Shown here: positions 8,456 to 17,475 of the stretch, piece by piece
Layout of the letters: each line of letters opens with the position of its first letter
How positions within the stretch are numbered: the first letter of the stretch is position 1
NCBI GenBank assembly: GCA_003170275.1
Contig: PNAM01000079.1
Coordinates: 104,017 to 168,016 of the forward strand
Length of the DNA stretch: 64,000 nucleotides
Origin: Myxococcales bacterium
GTDB lineage: Bacteria; Myxococcota_A; Polyangia; Palsa-1104
Direction: 5' to 3'
Position numbers and translations under genes: made by a program
Notes under the pieces: model-generated
What the model saw: the letters and a program-made list of their open reading frames with translations, nothing else
What the model was told of the DNA's origin: nothing
Databases searched by the model: none

Positions 8456-8870
8456 GCGGGTCGCAGGGGAACGAGCGGGTGCGCTGCGGACCGCGAGAAT
8501 CGACGGCGAGATCGTATTCGTCGACGAACACGGTCAGCTTTTCCGTCGAGCGTCGGCTGGCGCGGTAGCACAGCTCGGCGAGATAGGCCGGCCTGATCAT
8601 GATATTGACGGCGACGCGCGCGCGCTTGTACAGCGGCGCGGGCGTGCGCACGAGATCGGCGAGGTCGCGGCGCACGCCGTCGGCGCCGGCATAGGAGTAG
8701 ACCTGCACCTGGCGCGGGTTCTGGTTGAACATGACGTAGCCGTACTTGAGGTGCGGCAGCAGCAGATCGATGCGCTCGCCGAGCAGCTTCTCCGCGAGGG
8801 TGTGGTCGAGCGCGCCGGCGACGCCCAGCAGCACGAAGGCGGCGATGAACGCCCGACGGGCGAGGCGCAT
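8436..8870 (-). CDS. small exported partner of the HTTM protein
   Basis: 144 residues with a signal or anchor sequence at the N-terminus (FIAAFVLLGVAGAL). The rest is soluble and of mixed character, with YGYVMFNQNPRQVQVY and VNIMIRPAYLAELCYRAS standing out. HTTM genes are often preceded by such a small companion, and here the two reading frames overlap by 20 bases. No family is recognised with certainty. Divergent from the protease gene with a 23-base gap. Confidence 0.65.
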   Translation of the reverse strand: MRLARRAFIAAFVLLGVAGALDHTLAEKLLGERIDLLLPHLKYGYVMFNQNPRQVQVYSYAGADGVRRDLADLVRTPAPLYKRARVAVNIMIRPAYLAELCYRASRRSTEKLTVFVDEYDLAVDSRGPQRTRSFPCDPHAILAQ

Positions 8871-8893
8871 GCGAAGAGTGTAGCATCATAAGG

Positions 8894-10069
8894 ATGCGCG
8901 CCTCGGGTGCGATGGGGATGGTGATCGCGCTCGTCTGCCAGGCCTGCGGGCCGCCTGAGCGATCGGCCGCGCGCCTGGCGATCACCAACGGCGCCGCCGA
9001 TCCGGGCGACCCCGCCGTGGTGGCGCTGCTCGACGCGAGCGGGCGGGTGTTCTGCAGCGGCACGCTGATCGCGCCGCACACCGTGCTGACCGCGGCGCAT
9101 TGCATGTTCGACGCGAGCAACTTCGATCAATTTCAGGTTTCGTTCGGCGCAACCGCGTCAGCGGCGGGCGCGATCGCGCTCACCGACGCGCGGCCGCATC
9201 CGATGTTCGACGCCGCCGCGAGCTTCGCCAACGACCTCGACTTGCTCACGTTGCGGGAGGCCGGGCCGGTGGCGCCGATCGCGATCGATGCGCGTGCCGT
9301 CGATGCAAGCCTGGTCGGCCAGATCTTCAGCGCCGTCGGGTTCGGCTCTACCGGCCCGCAGGCCGGCGACTCCGGTCCCAAGCGAACCGGTTCCGCCAAG
9401 GTGACCGCCGTCGGCGCCGGCGACTTCACCGTCGCGCCCTCGCCGTCGCAGCCGTGCGCCGGCGATTCGGGCGGCGCCGCGCTGTTCACCGACGCCGGCG
9501 CGACCGTGCTCACCGGCGTGACCAGCCACGGCGACACCGGCTGCGCCGACCACGCGGTGTTCAGCCGCATCGACGTCGCGCAGGCGAATTTCCTCCAACC
9601 CTACCTCGCCTCGATCGCCGACGCGAGCGCGGCGACCGGCGACCGCTGCTACTTCGACGAGCAGTGCCGCTCCGGCCCGTGCCTGCAGGCGCTCGACGAG
9701 CCCAAGCGCTTCTCCTGCTCGCAGCCATGCAAGCACGACAGCGACTGCCCGGCGGCGATGATCTGCGCGCCCGACGGCTGCCGCTGGCCCGCGCCGTCGC
9801 CCGGCGCTCTTGGGTCGAAGTGCACGCAGCCGACCGACTGCGCGAGCGGCGTCTGCTACGCCGCCGTGTGCACGCGCTCCTGCGTCCCGACGGGGATGGA
9901 CTGCCCGGCGGGCTTCGCCTGCACCGACGCGAAGGACATCACGTTCTATTGTCTGGCTGCGCCGCGCTCCGGCTGCGCGATCGGCGGCCACGATGGGTCG
10001 GGCTTCGCCGTCGCGCTGGCGCTGCTCGCCTGGCTCTTGCGAAAAAGAGTAAAATGGCGAAATGGGTGA
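8894..10069 (+). CDS. trypsin-like serine protease with MYXO-CTERM-like anchor
   Basis: 391 residues. The catalytic triad of peptidase family S1 is complete: TAAHC (His69), NDLDLL (Asp114) and CAGDSGG (Ser192). A leader with a lipobox-like VCQAC precedes it. Residues ~245-340 form a Cys-rich region with repeated C-x(n)-C spacing, probably small disulfide modules. The C-terminus has the order Gly-Cys, hydrophobic helix (VALALLAWLL), RKR, typical of MYXO-CTERM surface-sorting signals. A secreted, surface-retained protease is the natural reading. The last 8 bases overlap the PilZ gene. Confidence 0.85.
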   Translation: MRASGAMGMVIALVCQACGPPERSAARLAITNGAADPGDPAVVALLDASGRVFCSGTLIAPHTVLTAAHCMFDASNFDQFQVSFGATASAAGAIALTDARPHPMFDAAASFANDLDLLTLREAGPVAPIAIDARAVDASLVGQIFSAVGFGSTGPQAGDSGPKRTGSAKVTAVGAGDFTVAPSPSQPCAGDSGGAALFTDAGATVLTGVTSHGDTGCADHAVFSRIDVAQANFLQPYLASIADASAATGDRCYFDEQCRSGPCLQALDEPKRFSCSQPCKHDSDCPAAMICAPDGCRWPAPSPGALGSKCTQPTDCASGVCYAAVCTRSCVPTGMDCPAGFACTDAKDITFYCLAAPRSGCAIGGHDGSGFAVALALLAWLLRKRVKWRNG

Positions 10070-11051
10070 ATCGCCGACGCATGCGCGGCCGCGGCTGCTG
10101 ATCGCGCTCACCGCATTCTTCTTGCTGCTGGCCCCGGCGAACTATTTCGTGCGCGCGCACCTGGCGCTGGCGCCGCTCGGCGATTTCGCGCGCGTGGTCG
10201 ACACGCGCGATCTGCTGGGCGCGATCGCGCTGTTCTTTCCGCTGGCCGTCGGGCTCGGCCTGCTGCTGGCGCGCGCGTGGGGATTCTGGCTGTTCATCGT
10301 CTACGCGCCGACGCTGATCGCGTTCAACGTGCGCTCGTACGTCGAGAGACCGTTCCTGTTCAACGCCGGCGTGCTGGTGGAAAGCGCGCTGGCGGTCGCG
10401 CTGGTCGGCTATTTCCTCCAACGCGACATCTACAAGCCGCTCTTGTCGGCGACTGCGCGTGGCTTTCGCCGCAAGCCGCGCTGGAACATCGCAGCCGACA
10501 TCTCCGTCGACGGCGCGGCGCTCACCACCCGCGACTTCGGCGAGAACGGCTGCTACGTGCACTGGCCCACGCCGCGTCCCGTCGGAGAATCGCTGAAGAT
10601 CGAACTCGAGCTGGGCGGGCGCCGCTTCGCATTCGCCGGCGAGATCGCGCGCGTCGACGGTGGCGGGGCCGGGATTCAGTTCCGCGGGCTCAGCGACGCG
10701 GAGGCGCGCGCGCTGAAAGGGGCCATTCGCGCCGCCGCCCCGCGCCGGGAGACGCCGCTCGTACGCAACCTCGCCGCCGTCGCCGCCGTCCTCGTCGTCG
10801 GTGCCGGCGCGGGCGTGCTGCTCCAGCGCGGACATCCCAGGCGGCCTGTCTTGGTAGTGCCGCCGCCATCGGGTCCGAGCCCCTGCGACCTCGCGTTCGC
10901 GCGCCTGCCCTGGAAGAGCGCGCCGCCCAACCTTCAGACCTTCATGAACCGCTGCAGCGCGCTCTCGGCCGATGACCAGCGCTGCCTTCAGCCGGAAGCG
11001 GCGACGCAGCCGGCCTGCAACGCCGTCCGCGACCGGCTCATGCGTCCGTGA
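10062..11051 (+). CDS. membrane PilZ-domain protein (c-di-GMP receptor) with Cys tail
   Basis: 329 residues. Four hydrophobic helices occupy residues ~10-125. A PilZ domain follows (~135-235): RRKPRWN supplies the RxxxR c-di-GMP contact, TRDFGENGCYV takes the place of the D/NxSxxG motif (Gly replaces the usual Ser), and GAGIQFRGLS closes the barrel. A fifth helix (~245-262) leads to a C-terminal Cys domain (PCDLAFARL, FMNRCSALS, QRCLQPE, PACNAV) that matches the spacing in the protein at 6533-7015. The PilZ call is firm on pattern; c-di-GMP binding is inferred. Overlaps the protease gene by 8 bases. Confidence 0.78.
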   Translation: MGESPTHARPRLLIALTAFFLLLAPANYFVRAHLALAPLGDFARVVDTRDLLGAIALFFPLAVGLGLLLARAWGFWLFIVYAPTLIAFNVRSYVERPFLFNAGVLVESALAVALVGYFLQRDIYKPLLSATARGFRRKPRWNIAADISVDGAALTTRDFGENGCYVHWPTPRPVGESLKIELELGGRRFAFAGEIARVDGGGAGIQFRGLSDAEARALKGAIRAAAPRRETPLVRNLAAVAAVLVVGAGAGVLLQRGHPRRPVLVVPPPSGPSPCDLAFARLPWKSAPPNLQTFMNRCSALSADDQRCLQPEAATQPACNAVRDRLMRP

Positions 11052-11088
11052 TCGCCCGCGCGGTGGTAGGATTGCAACGGGATGCGCT

Positions 11089-13383
11089 TTGGTTCTCGCC
11101 GTCCTCAGCGTAGTGACCGGATGGATCGTCGGATCGGCGTCCGCCGATCCGTTGCGAATCGGCCGCGCCGCAGACGTCGGCGTGAGCGGCCGCGCCGAGG
11201 CCCCTGCGCAGGTGACGGCGGTCGACCCGGCCGCGCTCGCGGGTGACATCGCCTGGACGACGGCGCCGCCGGTGGGCGCGCGCGCCAGACTGACGTTCGA
11301 TCCGGCGCGCTACCGCGTCGCGGCGCGCGCCGGCGCCGATCCGCTGGTGATCGTCGGGCCGGCGGGCGTGGTGATCGCCGCCGATCTCGAGGACCCCTCG
11401 AACGCGGCGCTCCGTCGCTGGGGCTACCTGCCGTTCCTGCTCTACGCGGCGGGCGAACGCGCGGCCGGGCGCACGCCGGTGCGCTTCGCCGCCTGGCCCG
11501 GCGCGCCCGTGCCGCACCGCGGGCTGACCGGCGCGTGGCTGGCGGTGCTCGCGCTGGCCGGCGTGCTGCTCGCGATCGGCTTCACGGTCGCACGCCGGCG
11601 CGCGCGGGCCCATCCCGACGCCCACGTGCAGCTGTTCGCGCCGCTCAACGCCCCGGCCCGCCCCGGCGCCGCCGCCTGGAGCCGCCCCGGCATCGCGCGC
11701 CCGCTCGGCGGTTTTTTTCTGTTCCTCTCCGCGACCCTGCTCGCGATGGGTCCCTACCTGTACCTCAGCGCGGTGGTCATCCCGTCGCTGGTGCAGCCGT
11801 TCCCCGACGTGGACGGTGCGTGGGCGCCGGTCGAGGAGCTGGCCACGCTAGCCTGGTCGTTGGTCGACTTCGGCATGACGCTCGCGTTCGTGCAGCGCTT
11901 CGCGGAGCACCGCGTCTCCGATCCCGCGCGCGCGTTGCGCTGCGCCCAGCTCTGGGTGTGGTGGGAGCTCGGCACCGGCTTCGTGCTGGTGCTCGTCGGT
12001 GGCGTGCTGGCCTGCGCGATCCTGCCGCACACCCGCTACGCGCTGTTCTCGCGCATCGTGCTGGTGCGCAGCGCCATGCAGCTCCCCGGGATCCTCTCGC
12101 TGTTCACGATCTTCTTCCAGGCGGTGCAGCGTTTCGATCTGCAGGCCGGGCTCGATCTGCTCGAGAAGCGCCTCTTGTTCGTGCTCCTGCCGATCCCGTT
12201 CGTGCTCGCGTTGCGCGCATGGGGCCGTGCGCACGCCGACATCGGCGAGCCCTTCGGCGCGCTGCTCGGCGTTGCCGCGGGCCAGTACTGCACGCTGCTC
12301 TGCACCTGCGCGCTGGGCCTGTTTCTCTATCGCCGCATCGGGCTGCCGCTCGCTCCGCTCTTCTACGCCGGCTTCGATCGGCGCACGTTCTTCGACCTGG
12401 CGCGCTTCGGCGCGGGCGTGGTGGCCGGCAAGCTGCCCTTCTTCCTCGCCAACTTCGCCGAGATCGCGATCGTCACCGCGCTCTTGCCGGGCTTCCCCGC
12501 CTGGCTCGGCATCCGCCAGCTGCTCCTCAGCCGGCTGATCTTCATGCTGTATTTCCTGTGGCCGTTCATCGACTCGGGCGTGCCGGCGTTCGCCGAGGCG
12601 TTCGCCGCGCGCAAGCATGCGCTGGTTCGTTACTACGTGGTGCGCTACCTCCAGTTCGGGCACCTGTTCGTCGCGCTGATGATCGGCTTCCTGCTCGCAA
12701 CCGGCCGGCCGCTGATTCTGTACGCGCTCTCGCCCGAGTGGCATCCGGCCGCGCGCTACCTGCCGCTCGCCGCGTCGATCGGCGTGTTCCTGCCCACCTC
12801 GTGGCTCGCCGACGTGTTCCAGAAAGGCGCCGGGCGCGCCGGGCTGAGCGCCGCGATCATGGTCGTCGAGCAGGTGCTGCGCGTGGCGCTCCTCTGCTAC
12901 CTCGTGCCGACGCTCGGCTTTGCCGGATTGTTCGTCTCCACGTTGGCGATGTTGGGCGCCACCACCGTGCTGGCCTGGTGGATCAACCACCGCGTGATCC
13001 TGCGACTGCAGGCGCTGCCGTTCACCACCTTCGTCGCGCCCGCGCTCACCGGCGCGCTGTGGTTCGCGCTGCTCACCGCCTCAGCCGCGCTGCTGCCTGC
13101 CAGCCGCCCGGCGGTGATCGGCCTGTTCGTCGCCGGCGCGGTGCTCACCTTCCCCCTCGGCTTTCTGATCTGCGGCCTGATCGGCGGCTTCGATCCCGCA
13201 GCGCTGGCCGAGATCGCCCAGGCCGCCGAGCTCGCGTCGGTGATGAAACCGATCGCGCGCCAGCTCGCCCGCCTCGCCCGCCTCGGCGCCCGCCTTTCGC
13301 CCCACCACCCCGCGGCCCCCCCGCTCGCCTCCGAAGCCAACCGCGAATCCGACGAAATCGCCGCCCTCGAAAGCGCCCTATAG
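11089..13383 (+). CDS. large flippase-like (MOP/Wzx-type) membrane protein
   Basis: About 764 residues if translation starts at TTG 11089; the start is uncertain (GTG 11113 or further upstream are possible) because no clear ribosome site is visible. An N-terminal export signal is followed by a ~110-residue extracytoplasmic segment, one helix, and then about twelve helices with the layout of oligosaccharide flippases (FGAGVVAGKLPFFLANFAEI, then FQKGAGRAGLSAAIMVVEQV). The extra extracytoplasmic domain before the transporter is unusual. The last 6 bases overlap the convergent outer-membrane gene. Confidence 0.65.
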   Translation: MVLAVLSVVTGWIVGSASADPLRIGRAADVGVSGRAEAPAQVTAVDPAALAGDIAWTTAPPVGARARLTFDPARYRVAARAGADPLVIVGPAGVVIAADLEDPSNAALRRWGYLPFLLYAAGERAAGRTPVRFAAWPGAPVPHRGLTGAWLAVLALAGVLLAIGFTVARRRARAHPDAHVQLFAPLNAPARPGAAAWSRPGIARPLGGFFLFLSATLLAMGPYLYLSAVVIPSLVQPFPDVDGAWAPVEELATLAWSLVDFGMTLAFVQRFAEHRVSDPARALRCAQLWVWWELGTGFVLVLVGGVLACAILPHTRYALFSRIVLVRSAMQLPGILSLFTIFFQAVQRFDLQAGLDLLEKRLLFVLLPIPFVLALRAWGRAHADIGEPFGALLGVAAGQYCTLLCTCALGLFLYRRIGLPLAPLFYAGFDRRTFFDLARFGAGVVAGKLPFFLANFAEIAIVTALLPGFPAWLGIRQLLLSRLIFMLYFLWPFIDSGVPAFAEAFAARKHALVRYYVVRYLQFGHLFVALMIGFLLATGRPLILYALSPEWHPAARYLPLAASIGVFLPTSWLADVFQKGAGRAGLSAAIMVVEQVLRVALLCYLVPTLGFAGLFVSTLAMLGATTVLAWWINHRVILRLQALPFTTFVAPALTGALWFALLTASAALLPASRPAVIGLFVAGAVLTFPLGFLICGLIGGFDPAALAEIAQAAELASVMKPIARQLARLARLGARLSPHHPAAPPLASEANRESDEIAALESAL

Positions 13384-15054
13384 ACGGACGACGACTTCGA
13401 GGCGGGCGCCGGTGAAGGACGGGAAGTCGCGGCAGATGCCGGAGATGCACTTGAGGCCGCCGCGCGTGCCGCCGACGAACAGGCGGATCGAGGAGGCGGT
13501 GGTGACGTTCCACTGGATCGCGCCGTTGAAGAAGTTCTGGTTCACCTTCGTCGAGGGGCGGGTCGACCATTCGTAGCCGAGCGTGGCGACCAGGTGCGGC
13601 GTCCACTTGAGCGCCAGGTACGCGTCGCCTTCGGTCCAGCTGGCCGGCGTGCCGTCGGTGTTGATCACCTTGTCGCCGCGCCGGAACAGCGCGAAGCCCT
13701 GCGTCTCGATCGACAGCCCGCGCGGCAGGTACTGCGCGGCGTCCCACTCGACGTGGCCGATGCTCTGGAATTGATCGTCCGGGTTGTCCTTCATGCAGTC
13801 CGTCGACGTCCCGCACTTCTCCAGGCGATAGCCGCCCGACGGGAACAGGTGCGAGCGTCCCTCGTTCCAACGGATCTCCGCGCCGCCGTACGGATCGTGA
13901 TACTCGAGCCCGCCCGCGCCGCGATCCTGAAAGTAGCCGTAGCTCGCGTACAAGAGCAGCCACGAGCTCACGCGAAAATCGGCGCGCGCGCGCGGTCCGG
14001 TGACGTCGTAGATCGGCGAGACCAGCTCGGTCTGGATGCGCTCCGCCGTCGGTGGCTGGTTGTAGACGATGGGCGCGAACTCGGGCAGCGACGGATCCAC
14101 CGACGACTTCCAGCGCTGATAGTTGGAGTAGTGCTTGACCTCGACCAGCACCGACGCCGGGCCGAAGTAGCCGGTCGCCGCGCCGTACACCGCGTAGCCG
14201 CTGCCGCGCGTGTCCGAGTTCACCGCCAGCTGCCCGTCGGCCTCGAAGTAGAGCGCCAGCCACCTGGTCAAGCGCGGCGCATCAATGGTGCCGCCGTACA
14301 TCATCATCCCGTCCTGGCGCGCGTGCGGTCCGGTGGTCGCGTTCTTGTTCTGCACGCCGCCGGTGGTGTGCACGCCGATGATGATCTTCTCGAGCGCCCG
14401 ATACTCCACACGCCCGCCGGCGATGATGTCGTACGGATCCGCCGCGTAGCGCCCGGTGGCTTCGTCGATGTTCTGGATGTTGGTCGCGCCCGCCACCAGC
14501 GTCGCGGTGATGTTGTCCTCGTGAAACACGAACTTGCCGCCCAGCAGCGTGGTGTCGATGCCCAGCTCGTCGAGCTTGCGCAGCGACAGCACCAGCCCGC
14601 GCCCGAACGAGACGTAGAAGTCGCCGAGCGTGGCCTCGACCGAGCGGCCCGAATATTCGAGCGACAGTTTCTCCGCGTAGAAATAGTTCTGGCAGAACCG
14701 GCTGCGCAGCGTGATCGGCGTGGTCGCCGCCGGCCCGCACGAGCCGTTCGGCGTATCGAAGAACACGCCGGTGTCGAAGCGCGTCGCCAGGCGGAAGCGG
14801 CGCCACGCCAGCGTCACGTTCAACCGGTTGAGGAGATCGACGAACGTGTTCTCGGGCGTCGCCATGCCCGTGGCGTCGTGTGACACGATCAGCGCGTAGT
14901 TGGGCGAACCGTTGAGATCGCCGTGGTACGAGGTGAACAGCGACTCGGTGATGTCGAGCCGCAGCCCTTCGGTCTTGATGTGGAACTCGACCGCCGAGGC
15001 GGGCGTCGCGACCGCGAGCGCTAACAGGAACGCAACGCGGCGAGCGCCTCGCAT
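13378..15054 (-). CDS. outer-membrane beta-barrel protein (DUF6029-like)
   Basis: 558 residues with a clean signal peptide (FLLALAVATPASA) and many alternating amphipathic strands ending in an aromatic/valine-rich C-terminal strand (RLEVVVRL), the usual outer-membrane insertion signal. The segment DFYVSFGRGLVLSLRKLDEL resembles the DUF6029 barrel family, which I state from memory. Five bases separate it from the TlpA gene upstream, so the three genes form one operon; the thioredoxin-fold proteins may serve its cysteines or metal loading. The last 6 bases overlap the convergent flippase-like gene. Confidence 0.7.
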   Translation of the reverse strand: MRGARRVAFLLALAVATPASAVEFHIKTEGLRLDITESLFTSYHGDLNGSPNYALIVSHDATGMATPENTFVDLLNRLNVTLAWRRFRLATRFDTGVFFDTPNGSCGPAATTPITLRSRFCQNYFYAEKLSLEYSGRSVEATLGDFYVSFGRGLVLSLRKLDELGIDTTLLGGKFVFHEDNITATLVAGATNIQNIDEATGRYAADPYDIIAGGRVEYRALEKIIIGVHTTGGVQNKNATTGPHARQDGMMMYGGTIDAPRLTRWLALYFEADGQLAVNSDTRGSGYAVYGAATGYFGPASVLVEVKHYSNYQRWKSSVDPSLPEFAPIVYNQPPTAERIQTELVSPIYDVTGPRARADFRVSSWLLLYASYGYFQDRGAGGLEYHDPYGGAEIRWNEGRSHLFPSGGYRLEKCGTSTDCMKDNPDDQFQSIGHVEWDAAQYLPRGLSIETQGFALFRRGDKVINTDGTPASWTEGDAYLALKWTPHLVATLGYEWSTRPSTKVNQNFFNGAIQWNVTTASSIRLFVGGTRGGLKCISGICRDFPSFTGARLEVVVRL

Positions 15055-15058
15055 GAGG

Positions 15059-15613
15059 CTATTTTCCGACGAGGCTGGCGACGTCCTCGGCGATCAGCTT
15101 CTCGTCGCCGGCGGAGAACCCCGAGCGCACGCGCGAGATCTGCCCGCGCCGATCGATCAGTACCGACAGCGGCGCGGTCCGCTTGGGGTTGTAGACGTTG
15201 ACGACCTTGGTCTCCTCGTCGAGGAGCACCGGAAAGCTCAGGTTGTAGCGGCGCGCGAACGGACCGACCTGCGCGATCGTCTCCGGCCCGTCCATCGCCA
15301 CCCCGAGGACCACGAAGCCGCGATCTTTGTTGGCTGCGTAGAGCTGCTGAAGGTGCGGCAGCTCGGCCTCGCACGGCACGCACCAGGTGGCCCAGAAGTC
15401 GATCAGCACCACCTGCTTGCCGAGATAGTCCGAGAGCTGAACGGTCTTACCGTCGGTGTCACGCAGCGTGAAGTCGGTGGCTTGCGCGCCGAGGCCGGTC
15501 GATTCGGTGGCCACCGAGCCGGCGGTGCGCGTGCCCGAGCCGCCCGACGAAGCGGGCCCACACGCAGTCGACAAGAAGCTGGCGAGGAGAAGAAGCGGAG
15601 CGCGAACGGACAT
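15059..15613 (-). CDS. TlpA-like thioredoxin-fold lipoprotein
   Basis: 184 residues. The lipobox (LSTAC, Cys18) anchors it on the periplasmic side. Residues ~42-180 are a thioredoxin fold of the TlpA/ResA type with the active site WCVPC (Cys78, Cys81) and the cis-proline region TAPLSVLIDRRG. Such proteins reduce disulfides, often during cytochrome c maturation, which fits the multihaem cytochromes nearby. The start shares one base with the stop of the upstream gene (TAATG). Confidence 0.85.
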   Translation of the reverse strand: MSVRAPLLLLASFLSTACGPASSGGSGTRTAGSVATESTGLGAQATDFTLRDTDGKTVQLSDYLGKQVVLIDFWATWCVPCEAELPHLQQLYAANKDRGFVVLGVAMDGPETIAQVGPFARRYNLSFPVLLDEETKVVNVYNPKRTAPLSVLIDRRGQISRVRSGFSAGDEKLIAEDVASLVGK

Positions 15614-16230
15614 TACGGAAGCGAGTCGAGGACCGGAGTCAGATCTTCTTCACCGACCTGCATGTGAACGATCTGCATGTCGGAGGTGCGCACGACCATG
15701 TTGAGCGGGAACGCCGCGATGTCGGCGTACTGGTGGATCTTGTCCTCGGGATCGAGGCCGATGCCGACGTGCAGGCCGTGGTTGGTGGCCCAATGGTCGA
15801 GGTCGGTCTCGTTCGCCGGCGCGCCGGTCTTCTCGTTGTAGCCCTGGATCATCGCCTCGAAGAAGCGGAAGCCCTTCGGCTGATAGGTCGTCTGCAGATC
15901 GGGAACCGTCTTCTGCTCGTCATTGCACGGCCCGCACCAGCCGGCCACACCCGACATGACGACGTACTTCACCGTCGAGTCCGTGTGATAGTCGGCGAGC
16001 GAGACCGGCTTGAGCGCGAGACCGTCGTAGGTCGCCATGCCGGTCGGACCTGCCGGGTCCTCCTTGCCGATGAACTTGATGTTCTCGATCACGCTGCCCT
16101 GAACGTAGCCGTACGGGCCCGCCGGATACGTGCCAGCCTGGTTCATCTGGTTGGGCGTGTCGTCGACGTGCGGGGCGTTCGAGCAACCAACGACTCCGAA
16201 GGACAGGGCGAGGACGATGGAGATGCGCAT
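15613..16230 (-). CDS. thioredoxin-fold lipoprotein with WCGPC site
   Basis: 205 residues with a lipobox (FGVVGC, Cys16). The classical WCGPC motif is at Cys99-Cys102, followed by a redoxin fold with a long insertion before AAFPLNMVVRTSDMQ. First gene of a three-gene operon with the TlpA-like protein and the barrel. GGGAGCC provides the ribosome site. A TTGACA on the minus strand at 16288-16283, with TAAACC about 18 bases on, could be its promoter. Confidence 0.8.
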   Translation of the reverse strand: MRISIVLALSFGVVGCSNAPHVDDTPNQMNQAGTYPAGPYGYVQGSVIENIKFIGKEDPAGPTGMATYDGLALKPVSLADYHTDSTVKYVVMSGVAGWCGPCNDEQKTVPDLQTTYQPKGFRFFEAMIQGYNEKTGAPANETDLDHWATNHGLHVGIGLDPEDKIHQYADIAAFPLNMVVRTSDMQIVHMQVGEEDLTPVLDSLP

Positions 16231-16349
16231 GTGAGGGCTCCCTAGGTCTTACATGTCGGGTTTACACCCGGAAAGCCGGGTCTGTCAATTGGATAGAGGA
16301 ACTGCAGAATTACATCCAGTTACAAAGAGATACGCGACGGCATTTACGA

Positions 16350-16379
16350 TTGACAGCGCCCGTCCTGGCGGACTAAGAC
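16350..16379 (+). promoter_or_regulatory. sigma-70-like promoter
   Basis: TTGACA (16350-16355) and TAAGAC (16374-16379) are 18 bases apart. The start codon of the next gene is only 9 bases after the -10 hexamer, so if this promoter is used the message would be nearly leaderless. Confidence 0.5.
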
Positions 16380-16388
16380 ACCAGCCTG

Positions 16389-17387
16389 ATGAAATCCTCC
16401 CTCCTCCTATTATTGTGTCTGGGCGCCGGCGCGTGTGACTCCCCCGCGACGAAGATCGGCTTCGCGTGCAAAAAGGACGGCGATTGTAACGTCGCCGGCC
16501 AGACCTGCGTGCTGAGCATCTGTACCCACGGCTGCGCCGGTCAGTTCGGCGCGCAGGGCTGCCCGATCGGCTACAACTGCACCAGCGGGGGCTCGGCCAC
16601 CGCGCCGCTGACCTGCAACAAGATCCCGTTTGCCGTCGACCCGATGACCGGGGACGCGGTGCTGTTCGGCGTGTCCTGCGTCGCCGGCGACGCGACCTGC
16701 ATGGGCACCAGCGATACCAACGGCGCGCCGCAGTGCCGCAAGGGCGAGAATCCGATCATGCCCGGCACGGCGCTCGCGACCGATCCCGGCGCCTACTGCA
16801 CGGGGAGCTGCACCAGCGACGCCGACTGCCCGTACTTCATGTTCTGCAACACCGACTTCGACATGGTGCAAAAGTGCATGTTCCGCAAGCAGTGCGGTCC
16901 GTGCACCTACAACGATAACTGCAACAAGGGCGACGCGACCTCGTCGAGCTATGCGTGCGTCGCCACCACCGACGGCAAGGATCACTACTGCACGCACACC
17001 TGCGCGGTGCAGAATGACTGCCCGGGCGCGGCCCAGAGCATCTCCTACCTCGCCTGCCGCGGCGGCAACGACGCCCAGGGCAACGCCGGCAGCTTCTGCA
17101 TCCACAAGCGCGGGATGTGCGTGGGCACCGGCGAGATCTGCGACCCGTGCCGCACCAAGGCCGACTGCGCCAAGAGCGGGACCAGCTGCATCTCGAACGA
17201 TCAGACCGGCGAGCAGATGTGCTCGAAGGCCTGCGCGAACGACGCGGCGTGCGCGGGTCCCAACAACGCGACCTGCGACGACACCAACATCCCGTCGGCG
17301 GCGAACCCGTCCGGCAACTCGATCGGGATCTGCACCGGCGACGATTCGGCGCACAACAACCCCGGCCTTTTCACCTGCAATCTGTAA
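16389..17387 (+). CDS. cysteine-rich secreted lipoprotein
   Basis: 332 residues. The leader ends at LGAGAC (Cys16). The mature chain has several dozen cysteines in repeated modules of the form CxxDxDC or CxxxxDC (CKKDGDCNVAGQTC, CTSDADCPYFMFC, CRTKADCAKSGTSC), a pattern widespread in secreted proteins of Myxococcota. It is probably disulfide-stabilised on the cell surface. Function unknown. It sits upstream of the giant lipoprotein in the same orientation, but that gene has its own likely promoter. Confidence 0.75.
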   Translation: MKSSLLLLLCLGAGACDSPATKIGFACKKDGDCNVAGQTCVLSICTHGCAGQFGAQGCPIGYNCTSGGSATAPLTCNKIPFAVDPMTGDAVLFGVSCVAGDATCMGTSDTNGAPQCRKGENPIMPGTALATDPGAYCTGSCTSDADCPYFMFCNTDFDMVQKCMFRKQCGPCTYNDNCNKGDATSSSYACVATTDGKDHYCTHTCAVQNDCPGAAQSISYLACRGGNDAQGNAGSFCIHKRGMCVGTGEICDPCRTKADCAKSGTSCISNDQTGEQMCSKACANDAACAGPNNATCDDTNIPSAANPSGNSIGICTGDDSAHNNPGLFTCNL

Positions 17388-17413
17388 CTGCCGCATATTG
17401 TTTGCAGCAGTCG

Positions 17414-17441
17414 TTGACACGACGCGTCCCCAATCTGTAAC
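17414..17441 (+). promoter_or_regulatory. sigma-70-like promoter for the 1369-residue lipoprotein
   Basis: TTGACA (17414-17419), a 16-base spacer and TGTAAC (17436-17441). The ribosome site GGGAGG (17466-17471) precedes ATG 17476. Confidence 0.5.
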
Positions 17442-17475
17442 CTGGGGTCACTCATAGGCTTATCGGGAGGTCCTT

